A stretch of DNA of 64,000 nucleotides from NCBI RefSeq assembly GCF_002165255.2, contig NZ_CP028561.1:2812785-2876784 (forward strand), in the 5' to 3' direction. Position numbers and translations under genes: made by a program. The notes under the pieces were generated by a model. It was not told the origin of the DNA. It did not search any database and saw nothing but the letters and a program-made list of their open reading frames with translations. Below, one piece after another: positions 40,904 to 50,235 of this stretch (its first letter is position 1; each line of letters starts with the position of its first letter). The stretch comes from Acinetobacter sp. WCHA45. Lineage in GTDB: Bacteria > Pseudomonadota > Gammaproteobacteria > Pseudomonadales > Moraxellaceae.

Positions 40904-42025
40904 TTAGATGTTCATATCATCTGTCAGTGCTAATGGAACTGGTAAAATCTGAGCTAATTGGCGGCATAACACGGTCAATTCATCCCTATTGTTCGGCATC
41001 AAAGTAATATGACCAAGCTTACGACCAGCACGCTCAGACTTATTATAAAGATGTAAATGCGCACCTTTCAGTGCTAAAACATCTTCTGATTTCGGGTGTT
41101 GACCAATGATATTGATCATCACTGTTGGACGCACAACATCGGTTGCTCCTAGCGGCAAGCCTGCTACTGCACGGATATGATTTTCAAACTGCGAGCAAAT
41201 CGCACCTTCAATCGACCAATGTCCTGAATTATGAACGCGACATGCCATTTCATTGGCATAAAGCCCTTGTTCAGTCACGAATAATTCAAGTGTAAGTACC
41301 CCCACATAATTAAGATGATTCAACAACCGAGTAATATAGTCTTGTGCAACTGGTTGTAAATCTGTGCTATTTGGTGCAGGAACGATTGAGTGTGATAATA
41401 TGCCATTGTGATGGTGGTTTTCAGCAAGTGCCCAAGTTTTGACATCACCATCTTGACCACGCACCGCAATAATGGATACTTCACGGCTAAATTTCACAAA
41501 ACTTTCTGCAATCAGGCTTTTGGCAGGCCCTAATTCAGCCCAAGCTGTATCAATTTGATCTTCAGAACGTAATACGAACTGACCTTTACCATCGTAGCCA
41601 CCTGTTACGGTTTTTAATACGATAGGTAATCCAAGTTCAGCCACGGCTTGTTTTAAGCTGTCCAAGCTATCCACAGCACGATATGGTGCAACTGGAATAC
41701 CGAGTTCGTCAAACAAACTTTTTTCTGCCAAGCGATTTTGTGCTGTCGCCAAAGCAAGGCGAGGAGGGTGCAGTGTTTTGGTTTGGGTCAAAACATCTAC
41801 ATCAGCAACAGGCGTATTTTCAAATTCAAGACTGAATACATCGGCACTTGCGATGAAATCTTGTAGTGCTTCTGGATTTTTACTTGAAAATACAGGACCT
41901 AAAATAGCTGCTGGGCAGTCTGTTTCGGCTTCGAAAAAGCTACATTGAATATTGAGTGGTAAAGCTGCTTGCGCCATCATGCGCCCAAGCTGTCCACCAC
42001 CAAAAATACCGATGGTTTTATTCAT
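40904..42025 (-). CDS. purK: N5-carboxyaminoimidazole ribonucleotide synthase PurK
   Basis: Purine biosynthesis: ATP plus bicarbonate and AIR give N5-CAIR. It is a 373-aa ATP-grasp enzyme opening IGIFGGGQLGRMMAQAALPL, with VLKTVTGGYDGKGQF and EMACRVHNSGHWSIE. It follows purE by 11 bp on the same strand; the two enzymes act in sequence. Confidence 0.97.
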   Translation of the reverse strand: MNKTIGIFGGGQLGRMMAQAALPLNIQCSFFEAETDCPAAILGPVFSSKNPEALQDFIASADVFSLEFENTPVADVDVLTQTKTLHPPRLALATAQNRLAEKSLFDELGIPVAPYRAVDSLDSLKQAVAELGLPIVLKTVTGGYDGKGQFVLRSEDQIDTAWAELGPAKSLIAESFVKFSREVSIIAVRGQDGDVKTWALAENHHHNGILSHSIVPAPNSTDLQPVAQDYITRLLNHLNYVGVLTLELFVTEQGLYANEMACRVHNSGHWSIEGAICSQFENHIRAVAGLPLGATDVVRPTVMINIIGQHPKSEDVLALKGAHLHLYNKSERAGRKLGHITLMPNNRDELTVLCRQLAQILPVPLALTDDMNI

Positions 42026-42036
42026 GATTGGCCCCG

Positions 42037-42549
42037 TTATACTTGACCAGGAATGTTATTGTTCGATACTTTTTCGGTTTGAGCTGTGCGGAAATCAGCC
42101 ACATTTTTAGCAATATCTGGACGGGTTAAACCTAGAATTTGCGCTGCAAGAATTGCCGCATTGGTTGCACCTGCCTGACCAATCGCTAAAGTCCCCACAG
42201 CAATACCCGCTGGCATTTGTACAATCGAAAGCAATGAGTCAACGCCATTTAAAATTGAAGATTTAACAGGCACGCCAAGCACAGGCAAATCAGTTTTAGC
42301 AGCACACATCCCCGGTAAATGCGCTGCGCCACCCGCACCTGCAATAATCACCTGAATACCACGATCACGTGCTGTTTCAGCATATTCAAATAAACGATCT
42401 GGCGTACGGTGCGCAGAAACCACCTCAGCTTCAAAAGGAACACCCAATTGTTTGAGCATATTAGCGGTATGTTCAAGTGTTGCCCAATCTGATTGAGAAC
42501 CCATGATAATTCCGACTAAAGGTTGGCTATCTGTTGCGACCGCATTCAT
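42037..42549 (-). CDS. purE: N5-carboxyaminoimidazole ribonucleotide mutase PurE
   Basis: Converts N5-CAIR, the PurK product, to CAIR. It has 170 aa with [15 protein letters not shown] and the SAHRTPDR motif, and [16 protein letters not shown] for phosphate binding. The ATG at 42549 follows GGAA with good spacing. An upstream TTG in frame is not needed. Confidence 0.97.
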   Translation of the reverse strand: MNAVATDSQPLVGIIMGSQSDWATLEHTANMLKQLGVPFEAEVVSAHRTPDRLFEYAETARDRGIQVIIAGAGGAAHLPGMCAAKTDLPVLGVPVKSSILNGVDSLLSIVQMPAGIAVGTLAIGQAGATNAAILAAQILGLTRPDIAKNVADFRTAQTEKVSNNNIPGQV

Positions 42550-42683
42550 TGGCTTTTCCAAAACATGATAAAAATAGGGAAATGTCTCGACTTACGCCAA
42601 GCACAAAGGAATAAATTGGCAAATATTATAGCGGTTTTTTCAGGCATCCCCAAATAAAGAACATTAGCGCAGTAGCCGAAAAA

Positions 42684-43034
42684 TTAGCTCTGGTTACGGA
42701 ACACAAAATAGACACAGCCCATTAAGCAAAACATCGCCCAGACATAATCCAACTTGAATGGTTGTTTAAACAGAAAAATCATAAAGGGCACAAACACAAT
42801 CAGCGTAACAACTTCTTGGGTGATTTTCATTTCGCCCAAACTCCAACCCTGTTGATTTAATAGTTTAGTTGCAGGAATCATAAAACTATATTCCAATAGA
42901 GCAATCAACCAACTAAACAAAATCGCTTGCCAAAGCGGCGCATTGTGTAAAATTTTCAGATGCCCATACCAGGCCATCGTCATAAAACAGTTAGAAATGA
43001 TCAACAAACATAATGCTAAAAGTGTAGGGCTCAA
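42684..43034 (-). CDS. DMT-superfamily small membrane protein (DUF486)
   Basis: 116-aa inner-membrane protein with four hydrophobic segments and the DUF486 pattern (CFMTMAWYGHLK, then KYSFMIPA-like EYSFMIPATK). The start appears to be TTG at 43034, with AAGGA spaced 8 bases upstream. The first internal ATG would cut into the first membrane segment. The transported substrate, if any, is unknown. Confidence 0.82.
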   Translation of the reverse strand: MSPTLLALCLLIISNCFMTMAWYGHLKILHNAPLWQAILFSWLIALLEYSFMIPATKLLNQQGWSLGEMKITQEVVTLIVFVPFMIFLFKQPFKLDYVWAMFCLMGCVYFVFRNQS

Positions 43035-43249
43035 TCGGATGTCCTTTTATAAAAAATAAGGGCTGAATCATTTGCATTTCAATACATCAGAATAACGTTA
43101 AAATCACTCAATTTTAAGTTAATAACAACAACGAATTTTGACTATCTTTTCCATGTCAGCCTTGCTATCTTTGCGATTGATTTTTATTGATAACGACAAT
43201 CATACACACGAGATTAGTGATGTATGTAAAGCAGTGGAGAAGGCGCATT

Positions 43250-44611
43250 ATGCATCTGCATATTTTGGGTATTTGTGGCACATTTATGGGGTCTTTGGCT
43301 CTGTTAGCACGAGATTTAGGACATAAAGTCACAGGTTCAGATGCCAATGTTTATCCACCGATGTCGACTCAACTGGAAAATGCAGGGATTGAATTGATGC
43401 AGGGGTATGAGCGTAGCCATTTACAACCGCATCCTGACCTTGTGATCGTCGGTAATGCCATGAAACGTGGCATTGATGCCATTGAATACATGCTGAATGA
43501 AGGCCTGCCTTATATTTCTGGCCCACAGTTTTTGGCAGATCATGTCTTGCAGGGCAAGCATGTACTTGGTGTGGCGGGGACACATGGCAAAACCACAACC
43601 ACGACCATGCTGGCTTGGGTGCTTGATCAAGCAGGTTTAAACCCTGGCTTTTTGATTGGTGGCGTACCGCTTGGTTTTAGTGAAAGTGCACGTTTAGGTG
43701 GTGGCAAATATTTCTGTGTAGAAGCCGATGAGTATGATTCTGCCTTCTTCGATAAGCGTTCTAAGTTCGTTCACTATCACCCTAAAACAGCGATTTTAAA
43801 CAACCTTGAATTTGACCATGCCGACATCTTTGATGACCTCGCTGCCATTCAAAAACAGTTTCACCATTTAGTGCGTACCATTCCAAGTGAAGGTCGTATT
43901 ATTGCGCCGATTACTGAAACCAATATTGATGAAGTGCTAGAACAGGGCTGCTGGACGCCTGTGGTTCGTACCAGTCTTGAGCCAAATGACCAAGCTGCTT
44001 TATCTGCGGAGCTGATCAGTGCTGATGGCAGTCATTTTAACGTGCTTGAACACGGTCAAGTGATTGGTGAAGTGAAATGGAACATGACAGGGCAACACAG
44101 TGTTGCCAATGCTTTAGCCACCATTGCCGCAGCTCAGCATGTCGGTGTAACGATTGAACAAGCCTGTGAAGCCTTATCCAACTTCGGTGGCGTTAAACGC
44201 CGTATGGAGCTGTTAGGTACGGTGCGTGGTATCGAAGTCTATGATGACTTTGCCCATCATCCAACCGCAATTGAAACCACGCTGGACGGCGCACGTAAAC
44301 GTCTAGGCGAACGTAAACTGTGGGCGATCATTGAGCCACGCTCTAACACCATGCGTATGGGCAGCCATAAAGATGGTTTGGCACATTCAGCACGTTTAGC
44401 CGATGAAGTGATCTGGTATCAACCAGAAGGCTTGGACTGGGATTTACAGCCTGTGATTGCCGCTTCATCAAACAAGGCCGAAGTCAGCCGCTCTTTAGAT
44501 GAGATCATTGCTCGTGTGGTGAATGAAGCAGGTGAGGGTGATGCTGTGGTGATTATGTCGAATGGTGGTTTTGGTGGATTACACCAAAAGTTGATTACGG
44601 CTTTGTCTTAA
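43250..44611 (+). CDS. mpl: UDP-MurNAc:L-Ala-gamma-D-Glu-meso-DAP ligase Mpl
   Basis: Peptidoglycan recycling ligase that rejoins the released tripeptide to UDP-MurNAc. It is a 453-aa Mur ligase with the N-terminal MHLHILGICGTFMGSLALLA, ATP loop GTHGKTTTTTML and the VYDDFAHHPTAIE region. The ATG at 43250 has GGAGAAGG upstream; the longer frame lacks family support. Together with mupP, this window encodes two steps of cell-wall recycling. Confidence 0.95.
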   Translation: MHLHILGICGTFMGSLALLARDLGHKVTGSDANVYPPMSTQLENAGIELMQGYERSHLQPHPDLVIVGNAMKRGIDAIEYMLNEGLPYISGPQFLADHVLQGKHVLGVAGTHGKTTTTTMLAWVLDQAGLNPGFLIGGVPLGFSESARLGGGKYFCVEADEYDSAFFDKRSKFVHYHPKTAILNNLEFDHADIFDDLAAIQKQFHHLVRTIPSEGRIIAPITETNIDEVLEQGCWTPVVRTSLEPNDQAALSAELISADGSHFNVLEHGQVIGEVKWNMTGQHSVANALATIAAAQHVGVTIEQACEALSNFGGVKRRMELLGTVRGIEVYDDFAHHPTAIETTLDGARKRLGERKLWAIIEPRSNTMRMGSHKDGLAHSARLADEVIWYQPEGLDWDLQPVIAASSNKAEVSRSLDEIIARVVNEAGEGDAVVIMSNGGFGGLHQKLITALS

Positions 44612-44689
44612 TTAACTTCAACATTTTCTCTAACTTATTGAAAAACTATTGTCTCAACGGGGTCTTGCAAGTTCTTATCTGATTTCTGG

Positions 44690-45010
44690 ATCAGCCTGCG
44701 GCTCGCCCTACTTTTCTTTCGAGAAAAGTAGGCAAAACCATTGTCATCCACAAAACCTGATCACTTCTTGCATTTAATTAATGCTTCGCAGAAACAGCAT
44801 TTTGCTGATATTACGCAGGTTGTGGATGACGTTTACGCGTATCATTTTTCTTGTCAAACTCAGATTAAATTAATTTCTTGCTGATATTTACTATTGTGAC
44901 GGCGGCATGGATGCCGCCAGTTGAGCAGGGGTTACATGGATGTACCCTCTGCTCAACAAAAGATTTTTGTTACTTTTCATCTTTGAAAAGTAAGGAAACG
45001 CCTATACCCA
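44690..45010. repeat. Composite multi-hairpin intergenic element
   Basis: A series of palindromes: CCTACTTTTCT-TTCG-AGAAAAGTAGG (44707-44732); GTCATCCACAAAACCTG (about 44742-44758) facing CAGGTTGTGGATGAC (44816-44830); GGCGGC-ATGGAT-GCCGCC (44901-44918); a long stem 44921-44956; and TTACTTTTC / GAAAAGTAA (about 44970-44993). No coding potential. The arrangement is like the REP/BIME-type elements seen between genes in Acinetobacter and relatives. Confidence 0.65.
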
Positions 45011-45086
45011 AACAACTCGACTATTCAGCCTATATGAGGCTGTGCAGCCTTTTCCAAATGAAACATATCCAATCCATTTATTGTAA

Positions 45087-45830
45087 TTAACTCAATTTAT
45101 TTACCAGTTTTAAAGGCAAAATCTTCATTGCTATCCCCATTGGCAACCACGGCCACTGCGGAACATAAGCCTTTACTGATTCCTTCTCAATGGCTTTCAC
45201 CAACGCCTTGCAACCTGTCTTTTCATCCACTTCAAACGGTAATTTCTTCGCACCTTCATTCAATTCAGTACGAATATAGCCAGGGAAAATCGTTGAGACT
45301 TTAATTGGCGTATTCAACAACTCGGCACGAATGCCTTCCGCTAAATGTGCCACTGCTGCTTTGCTCGCAGCATAGGTCGATAAATGCTTTGGTAAACCGC
45401 GCATTGCACTCATTGAGGAGATCACCACCAAATGACCTTTATTTTGCGCTCTAAAGATTTCAACCGCGGCTTCACATTGCGCCAATGCCGAAATAAAATT
45501 GGTTTCAGCCGTAGCGCGGTTTACATCAAAATGACCCTTACCGATACGGCGACCTTCACCCACACCTGCATTGACAATAATTCGGTCAATCGTTCCAAAT
45601 TCTTGCTGAAAGGCTTTAAAAACCGTAAACACATCATCGTAATGGGTCACATCAAGGGTTTTAATCTTAACCTGAATCGAAAACTGGCTTTGTAGCTCCT
45701 GTTTGAGTGTTTCCAAACGTTCCAGCCGCCGTGCACACAACGCAAGATTATAGCCTTTGGCAGCAAATTCACGCGCCATACCTGCGCCCAAACCCGAGCT
45801 TGCCCCTGTAATTAAAATGGTCTTTGCCAT
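45087..45830 (-). CDS. Short-chain dehydrogenase/reductase
   Basis: SDR of about 247 aa: cofactor motif TGASSGLG near the N-terminus, NAG in IVNAGVG, Ser in ISSMSAM and the catalytic YAASK. It is the last gene of a four-gene minus-strand operon with an acyl-CoA dehydrogenase, an APH-like kinase and a histidine phosphatase, so a hydroxyacyl or alcohol intermediate is a reasonable substrate. The ATG at 45830 has AGG upstream. Confidence 0.87.
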   Translation of the reverse strand: MAKTILITGASSGLGAGMAREFAAKGYNLALCARRLERLETLKQELQSQFSIQVKIKTLDVTHYDDVFTVFKAFQQEFGTIDRIIVNAGVGEGRRIGKGHFDVNRATAETNFISALAQCEAAVEIFRAQNKGHLVVISSMSAMRGLPKHLSTYAASKAAVAHLAEGIRAELLNTPIKVSTIFPGYIRTELNEGAKKLPFEVDEKTGCKALVKAIEKESVKAYVPQWPWLPMGIAMKILPLKLVNKLS

Positions 45831-45846
45831 GCCTGCCACCTATTTT

Positions 45847-46545
45847 TTAAATCCATGTTAAAAGTTCAGCATCACGTATTTTTAAATAATGATGCTCATT
45901 AAAGCTCAGTAATTGCAAACGTCCATCTGTCCAACGCAGTGTGGTAATACTGGCATTGGCAATCGACCAATTTAGCGCAAAGATCTGCTTTGCATTCAAA
46001 CCTAATACTTTACCTACCGCCACAGAAATCACGCCACCAGAACTAAATACGACGGCTTGACGATGCTTGGTCATATCAATACTTTCGCAAAGCGATTGCA
46101 ATGCTTGCTCAACACGTGATTGAAAGCCTAACCATGTTTCATGATATTCATGGTCATATTGCGCTCCAATCCAGCGGTCTATTGCACCATCAAAGATTTT
46201 GGCCAGATAAGCACGTGGATTGGCCATCAATTCAACATCCTGTTTCAGCAATTCAGGCTGATTAAAATGCGGTTCATATTGAGCAAAGACATGCTGATGA
46301 TCAAACTCATTCCACGCCGATTCGGTTTGAATGGATGCATTATGGAAACTTTGCGATAAAGCGAGTTGTGCCGTCTGCTGATGACGTTGCATTGAACCTG
46401 CAACCACTAAAGGCGTTTGTTTTAGGGTTTGTTTAAAAAAATCACCCACAACCTGTGCCTGTTGTTCACCTTTAGCTGAAAGCTGATCGTAGCTCGCTGC
46501 ACCAAACGACGCTTGCCCATGCCGCACCAAATAAATTGTGCTCAT
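45847..46545 (-). CDS. Histidine phosphatase family protein
   Basis: 232-aa phosphoglycerate-mutase-like phosphatase. The active-site RHG is in IYLVRHGQASFGAASYDQLS, and a late catalytic His region is in VVFSSGGVISV, where the usual GH is replaced by GG. That position may lower or abolish phosphatase activity. It overlaps the upstream kinase gene by 4 bases (ATGA). Confidence 0.83.
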   Translation of the reverse strand: MSTIYLVRHGQASFGAASYDQLSAKGEQQAQVVGDFFKQTLKQTPLVVAGSMQRHQQTAQLALSQSFHNASIQTESAWNEFDHQHVFAQYEPHFNQPELLKQDVELMANPRAYLAKIFDGAIDRWIGAQYDHEYHETWLGFQSRVEQALQSLCESIDMTKHRQAVVFSSGGVISVAVGKVLGLNAKQIFALNWSIANASITTLRWTDGRLQLLSFNEHHYLKIRDAELLTWI

Positions 46546-47663
46546 CGTTTTAAAATATCCTGTAGTTTTGCAGCATATTCAGGAATCAATGGACGTGCTT
46601 CAGTATTGTTTTGCGCAATCAGTTTTAAGGCCCGAATATGTAAGGCATGAATCAAAATCCAAAAATCCTTAAAGGCGGGATTATCAGTTTGCTGATGGTA
46701 ATAACGATAATAAATCTGTTGCGCAATCACGGCTAAACGGAACAAACCAAACACTTCATAAAAGGCCCAATTCGTTGGTTGCAAACCTGTTTTTTCCAGA
46801 TAGTAATCCACCACCTGTTGACGTGTCAGCATACCTTTTAAATTGGTCGGTTGACGGCGGCTTGATTTCATCAGCGCATCATCATCCTCTTGAATCCAGT
46901 AGGCAAGGGCGCTGCCCAAATCCATCAATGGATCACCGAGTGTTGCCATTTCCCAATCCAGCACACCAATCACTTTTGTAGGTTGTTGTGGATCTAAAAT
47001 GACATTATCAAAACGCCAGTCATTATGAATCACGCAAGTTTTAGCATCGGCAGGGATATGTTCCAACAACCACTCACGCACAAAAGCAAAATCAGGTACA
47101 TTTGGCGTGAGTGCTTTGCTATAACGTGCATCCCAACCTTCGACTTGACGGCGACAATAACCTTCACCTTTGCCCAGTTGTTCCAATTCTGTACCTTGAT
47201 ACGGTACTTGATGCAGCTCGATCAATTTATCTAGAACATTCAGGCACAATTGCTGTACCTGTTGCTCATCTAACTGTAATTCTTTGGGTAGGTTGGCACG
47301 TGGAATAATGCCTTCAATCCGTTTCATCACATAGAAATCACAGCCAATTACGCTCTCGTCCTGACACAGTGCCATCATTTCGGGCAGGACAGGGTAGAAC
47401 TGCGCAAGATGCTTCTGCACATTGTATTCACGTTCCATATCATGTGCTGATTTGGCTTTGGTGCCTTTCGGTGGACGGCGTAAAATTAGATCTGCATTGT
47501 CATATTGCAGGCGATAAGTCCAATTCGATGCACCACCCGAATATTGGGTGACTTGTGCCTGTCCTTGTAGATTTATACCTTGGTCTTTTAACCACGTTTC
47601 CACTGCGGAAATATCCAGTTCTTCGCCATGCCGAACCTGACCACCCACATCAATCACTGCCAT
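46542..47663 (-). CDS. APH-family phosphotransferase (ACAD10/11-type kinase)
   Basis: 373-aa aminoglycoside-phosphotransferase-fold kinase: catalytic loop CVIHNDWRFDNVILD and the DFG-equivalent GVLDWEMATLGDPLMDLG. This subfamily is found fused to or beside acyl-CoA dehydrogenases and is thought to phosphorylate 4-hydroxyacyl-CoA for chain degradation. The acyl-CoA dehydrogenase lies directly upstream here, which supports that role. Confidence 0.88.
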   Translation of the reverse strand: MAVIDVGGQVRHGEELDISAVETWLKDQGINLQGQAQVTQYSGGASNWTYRLQYDNADLILRRPPKGTKAKSAHDMEREYNVQKHLAQFYPVLPEMMALCQDESVIGCDFYVMKRIEGIIPRANLPKELQLDEQQVQQLCLNVLDKLIELHQVPYQGTELEQLGKGEGYCRRQVEGWDARYSKALTPNVPDFAFVREWLLEHIPADAKTCVIHNDWRFDNVILDPQQPTKVIGVLDWEMATLGDPLMDLGSALAYWIQEDDDALMKSSRRQPTNLKGMLTRQQVVDYYLEKTGLQPTNWAFYEVFGLFRLAVIAQQIYYRYYHQQTDNPAFKDFWILIHALHIRALKLIAQNNTEARPLIPEYAAKLQDILKR

Positions 47664-47678
47664 TTTCTTATATCCTTA

Positions 47679-48911
47679 TCAACGACCATAGCCACGTTTT
47701 TTGAGTTCTAGTTTAGCAATCATGCCCTTATGTACTTCGTCTGGTCCATCAGCTAAACGTAAACTGCGTGCTTGATTAAAAAATGCAGTCAGTGGTGTAT
47801 CACGTGACACACCTTCGCCGCCATGAATCTGAATCGCCATATCCACCACATTTTGCAATACGGTTGGTGCAACCACTTTGATTGCAGAAATTTCGGTGAG
47901 TGCCGCCATATTACCTAAAGTGTCCATCTTGTAAGCCGCATACAGCGTTAATAAACGGGCTTGGTCGATTTGCACACGGGCTTCTGCCACACGTTCTAAA
48001 TTCCCACCCAACTTTAATAATTCTTTACCAAATGCTTTACGGGACATGCCACGATCAATCATCAACTCTAAGGCTTTTTCAGCTGCGCCAATACAACGCA
48101 TACAATGATGGATTCGTCCAGGCCCTAAACGCCCTTGAGCGATTTCAAAACCTTGCCCAGCGCCGCCAATAAAGCTGCTGACGGGTACACGCACATTGTC
48201 AAAACTGACCTGTCCATGCCCATGCGGCGCATCGTAATCACCAAACACAGGCAACATTCTTTCAATCGTCACGCCTTGCGTTTCAATCGGTACTAAGACC
48301 ATCGAATGTTGATGATGACGGTCTTTGCTCTCGTCAGGGGTATAAGCCATGAAGATAATCACTTTGGCATTAGGATCACCCAAGCCCGATGACCACCATT
48401 TACGCCCATTCAGGACGATTTCATCACCATCAATCACTGCCGTGGCTTGCATATTAGTGGCATCACTGGAAGCCACGGCGGGTTCAGTCATACAGAACAC
48501 TGAACGGATTTCCCCTGCAAGCAAAGGTTGCAACCATTGCTGTTTTTGTGCCTCGCTACCATAGCGCCATAACACTTCCATATTGCCGCTATCAGGTGCA
48601 TTACAGTTAAATACGGTGGGTGCAAGTAAGCTACGTCCAGTCAGTTCGGCAATATGCGCATATTCCTGAACCGATAAACCAGCACCCAATTCCGCATCGG
48701 GCAAAAACATATTCCATAAGCCAGCCGCTTTAGCCTTATCTTTCAATTGTTGTAATTGTTCAGGCCACTGCCACTTGGTCCAGTCACCATCCACATTGAG
48801 ATGATGGACGTCATCCCAAAATACCTTTTCGATCGGTTCAATTTCTTGTTGGATAAAGGCTTTGGTTCGTGCAATAAAATCCTGTGCGCGCTCAGATAAT
48901 GCAAACATCAT
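47679..48911 (-). CDS. Acyl-CoA dehydrogenase (ACAD11-like)
   Basis: FAD-dependent dehydrogenase of about 410 aa with FCMTEPAVASSDATNMQ and GRKWWSSGLGDPNAKV in the N-terminal and middle domains. The FAD/substrate C-terminal domain ends IQIHGGEGVSRDTPLTAFF. Starts at 48914, 48911 and 48908 are adjacent; GAGGG at 48918-48922 best fits 48911. It is the first gene of the operon and faces a divergent LysR gene. Confidence 0.9.
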   Translation of the reverse strand: MMFALSERAQDFIARTKAFIQQEIEPIEKVFWDDVHHLNVDGDWTKWQWPEQLQQLKDKAKAAGLWNMFLPDAELGAGLSVQEYAHIAELTGRSLLAPTVFNCNAPDSGNMEVLWRYGSEAQKQQWLQPLLAGEIRSVFCMTEPAVASSDATNMQATAVIDGDEIVLNGRKWWSSGLGDPNAKVIIFMAYTPDESKDRHHQHSMVLVPIETQGVTIERMLPVFGDYDAPHGHGQVSFDNVRVPVSSFIGGAGQGFEIAQGRLGPGRIHHCMRCIGAAEKALELMIDRGMSRKAFGKELLKLGGNLERVAEARVQIDQARLLTLYAAYKMDTLGNMAALTEISAIKVVAPTVLQNVVDMAIQIHGGEGVSRDTPLTAFFNQARSLRLADGPDEVHKGMIAKLELKKRGYGR

Positions 48912-49014
48912 CATTTCCCTCAAAGTAAAAATTTGGCGAAGCTTGATTCGCTGCTTTACATCACCATAAGCGAAAATTTATTATGAATGAAATGATTTTA
49001 TTTTATTCAAAACT

Positions 49015-49947
49015 ATGAATCAGATTCATAATACTAGCCCATTGGAAGTGGCTCACTTTCATCGTATTGATATTAATTTATATCCGCTGTTTATTGCGAT
49101 TTTTGAACAAAAGAGCATTTCTAAAGCTGCCCAATTGTTGTGTATCAGCCAATCTGCTGTCAGTCATGCTTTACAACGTTTACGTGTACAACTTAAAGAT
49201 GAGCTGTTTGTGCGTAGTGGGCAAAAAATGCTGCCTACGCCTTATGCTGAGCAGATTTATCAGCCGATTCAAATGGCTTTATTGAGTATTCAAAAAATCG
49301 CTATGCCTCAGCAAGATTTTAGGCCGAGCATGCTACAAAGTATAAAAATCGCGATTCATGATGAAATCGAACCCATTATTTTTCCTCAATTGGTCAATCA
49401 CTTTGCCAAGCAAAATCTCAATATCCAGTTTTTTAGTTCTAAACTTGATCGTAAAAATATGTTGGCTGATTTGTCAGCACAACAAATCGATTTTGTGATT
49501 GACTTAGTACAACCGTATCAAGCTCATTTACAGTTTGAAAACCTGATTGAAGATTATTTTGTGGTCTGCACACAGCAAACTAAAATGAATTTATCTCTGT
49601 ATTTATCATCACCGCATATTGGTGTGTCATCACGGCGTACGGGGTTATTATTAGAGGATATTTATCTCAATCGGCAACAATTGTCTCGGCAAATTTTTTT
49701 ACGCTGTCAGCACTATTCGACAGCTTTACAGGTCTTAGCGCAGCACCCAAATGCAATACTGACTATCCCTCAAAGTATTCTAAAACATCTACACTATTCA
49801 AAAGATTTACAGATTCATGCACTTCCGATTGAATTACCCAAAATCAATATGGGTATGTATTGGCATGAGCACGTAAAACACAATCCTCGACATCAATTTT
49901 TACGCACAGAGATTTTGAAAATTTTTAATCCTGGCCTAATTTGCTGA
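49015..49947 (+). CDS. LysR-family transcriptional regulator
   Basis: 310-aa activator-type regulator. The HTH near residues 31-50 (SISKAAQLLCISQSAVSHAL) and FVRSGQKMLPTPYAEQI are typical; the C-terminal half is a periplasmic-binding-like effector domain. It diverges from the acyl-CoA dehydrogenase operon across about 100 bp, so that operon is the probable target. Confidence 0.88.
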   Translation: MNQIHNTSPLEVAHFHRIDINLYPLFIAIFEQKSISKAAQLLCISQSAVSHALQRLRVQLKDELFVRSGQKMLPTPYAEQIYQPIQMALLSIQKIAMPQQDFRPSMLQSIKIAIHDEIEPIIFPQLVNHFAKQNLNIQFFSSKLDRKNMLADLSAQQIDFVIDLVQPYQAHLQFENLIEDYFVVCTQQTKMNLSLYLSSPHIGVSSRRTGLLLEDIYLNRQQLSRQIFLRCQHYSTALQVLAQHPNAILTIPQSILKHLHYSKDLQIHALPIELPKINMGMYWHEHVKHNPRHQFLRTEILKIFNPGLIC

Positions 49948-50014
49948 AGATTTGCACATTTGCTAAAAATGTGTAATTCTATACACACATTTGGATGTCA
50001 CCATCCATACAGAA

Positions 50015-50120
50015 TTCGTTTGACAAGGGGAGTAGCCTCCTCCAAACCTAGGTAGTGTAGTTAAAATACTTAGGTGTCAGAGCTTCGTCATTACACTTTG
50101 CAAAAAGTCGGACTCTGAGC
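50015..50120 (+). promoter_or_regulatory. yybP-ykoY manganese riboswitch
   Basis: GGGGAGTAGC (50027-50036) is the signature L1 of the yybP-ykoY RNA. CGTCATTACA (50086-50095) matches the conserved L3 that completes the metal site. The hairpin 50047-50074 would lie between them. The gene downstream is TerC/Alx, a classic member of this regulon. Ends are approximate. Confidence 0.82.
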
Positions 50121-50148
50121 ATCGCAATCGATTTGCGATGTAGGCAAG

Positions 50149-50207
50149 ACCTTGATCATGTTGAAACAGATGTATTTATTCATCTGGCAACTGGTCAAGG
50201 TTTTTTT
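50149..50207 (+). terminator. Riboswitch expression-platform terminator
   Basis: ACCTTGATCA (50149-50158) pairs with TGGTCAAGG(T) (50192-50201) around an inner hairpin (CAGATG/CATCTG, 50168-50187), then seven T. An alternative pairing of GCAACTGG (about 50187-50194) with CCAGTTGC just past the T-run could compete with it and let transcription continue. Confidence 0.78.
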
Positions 50208-50235
50208 ATGCCCAGTTGCTAGATAGGGAGTTGTG

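Noticed and set aside
41685-41693. CTATCCACA inside purK as a DnaA box
   Set aside because: Single relaxed match within coding sequence, expected by chance.
47025-47551. Plus-strand frames opposite the APH-like kinase
   Set aside because: Antisense shadows of a well-recognised gene with conserved catalytic motifs.
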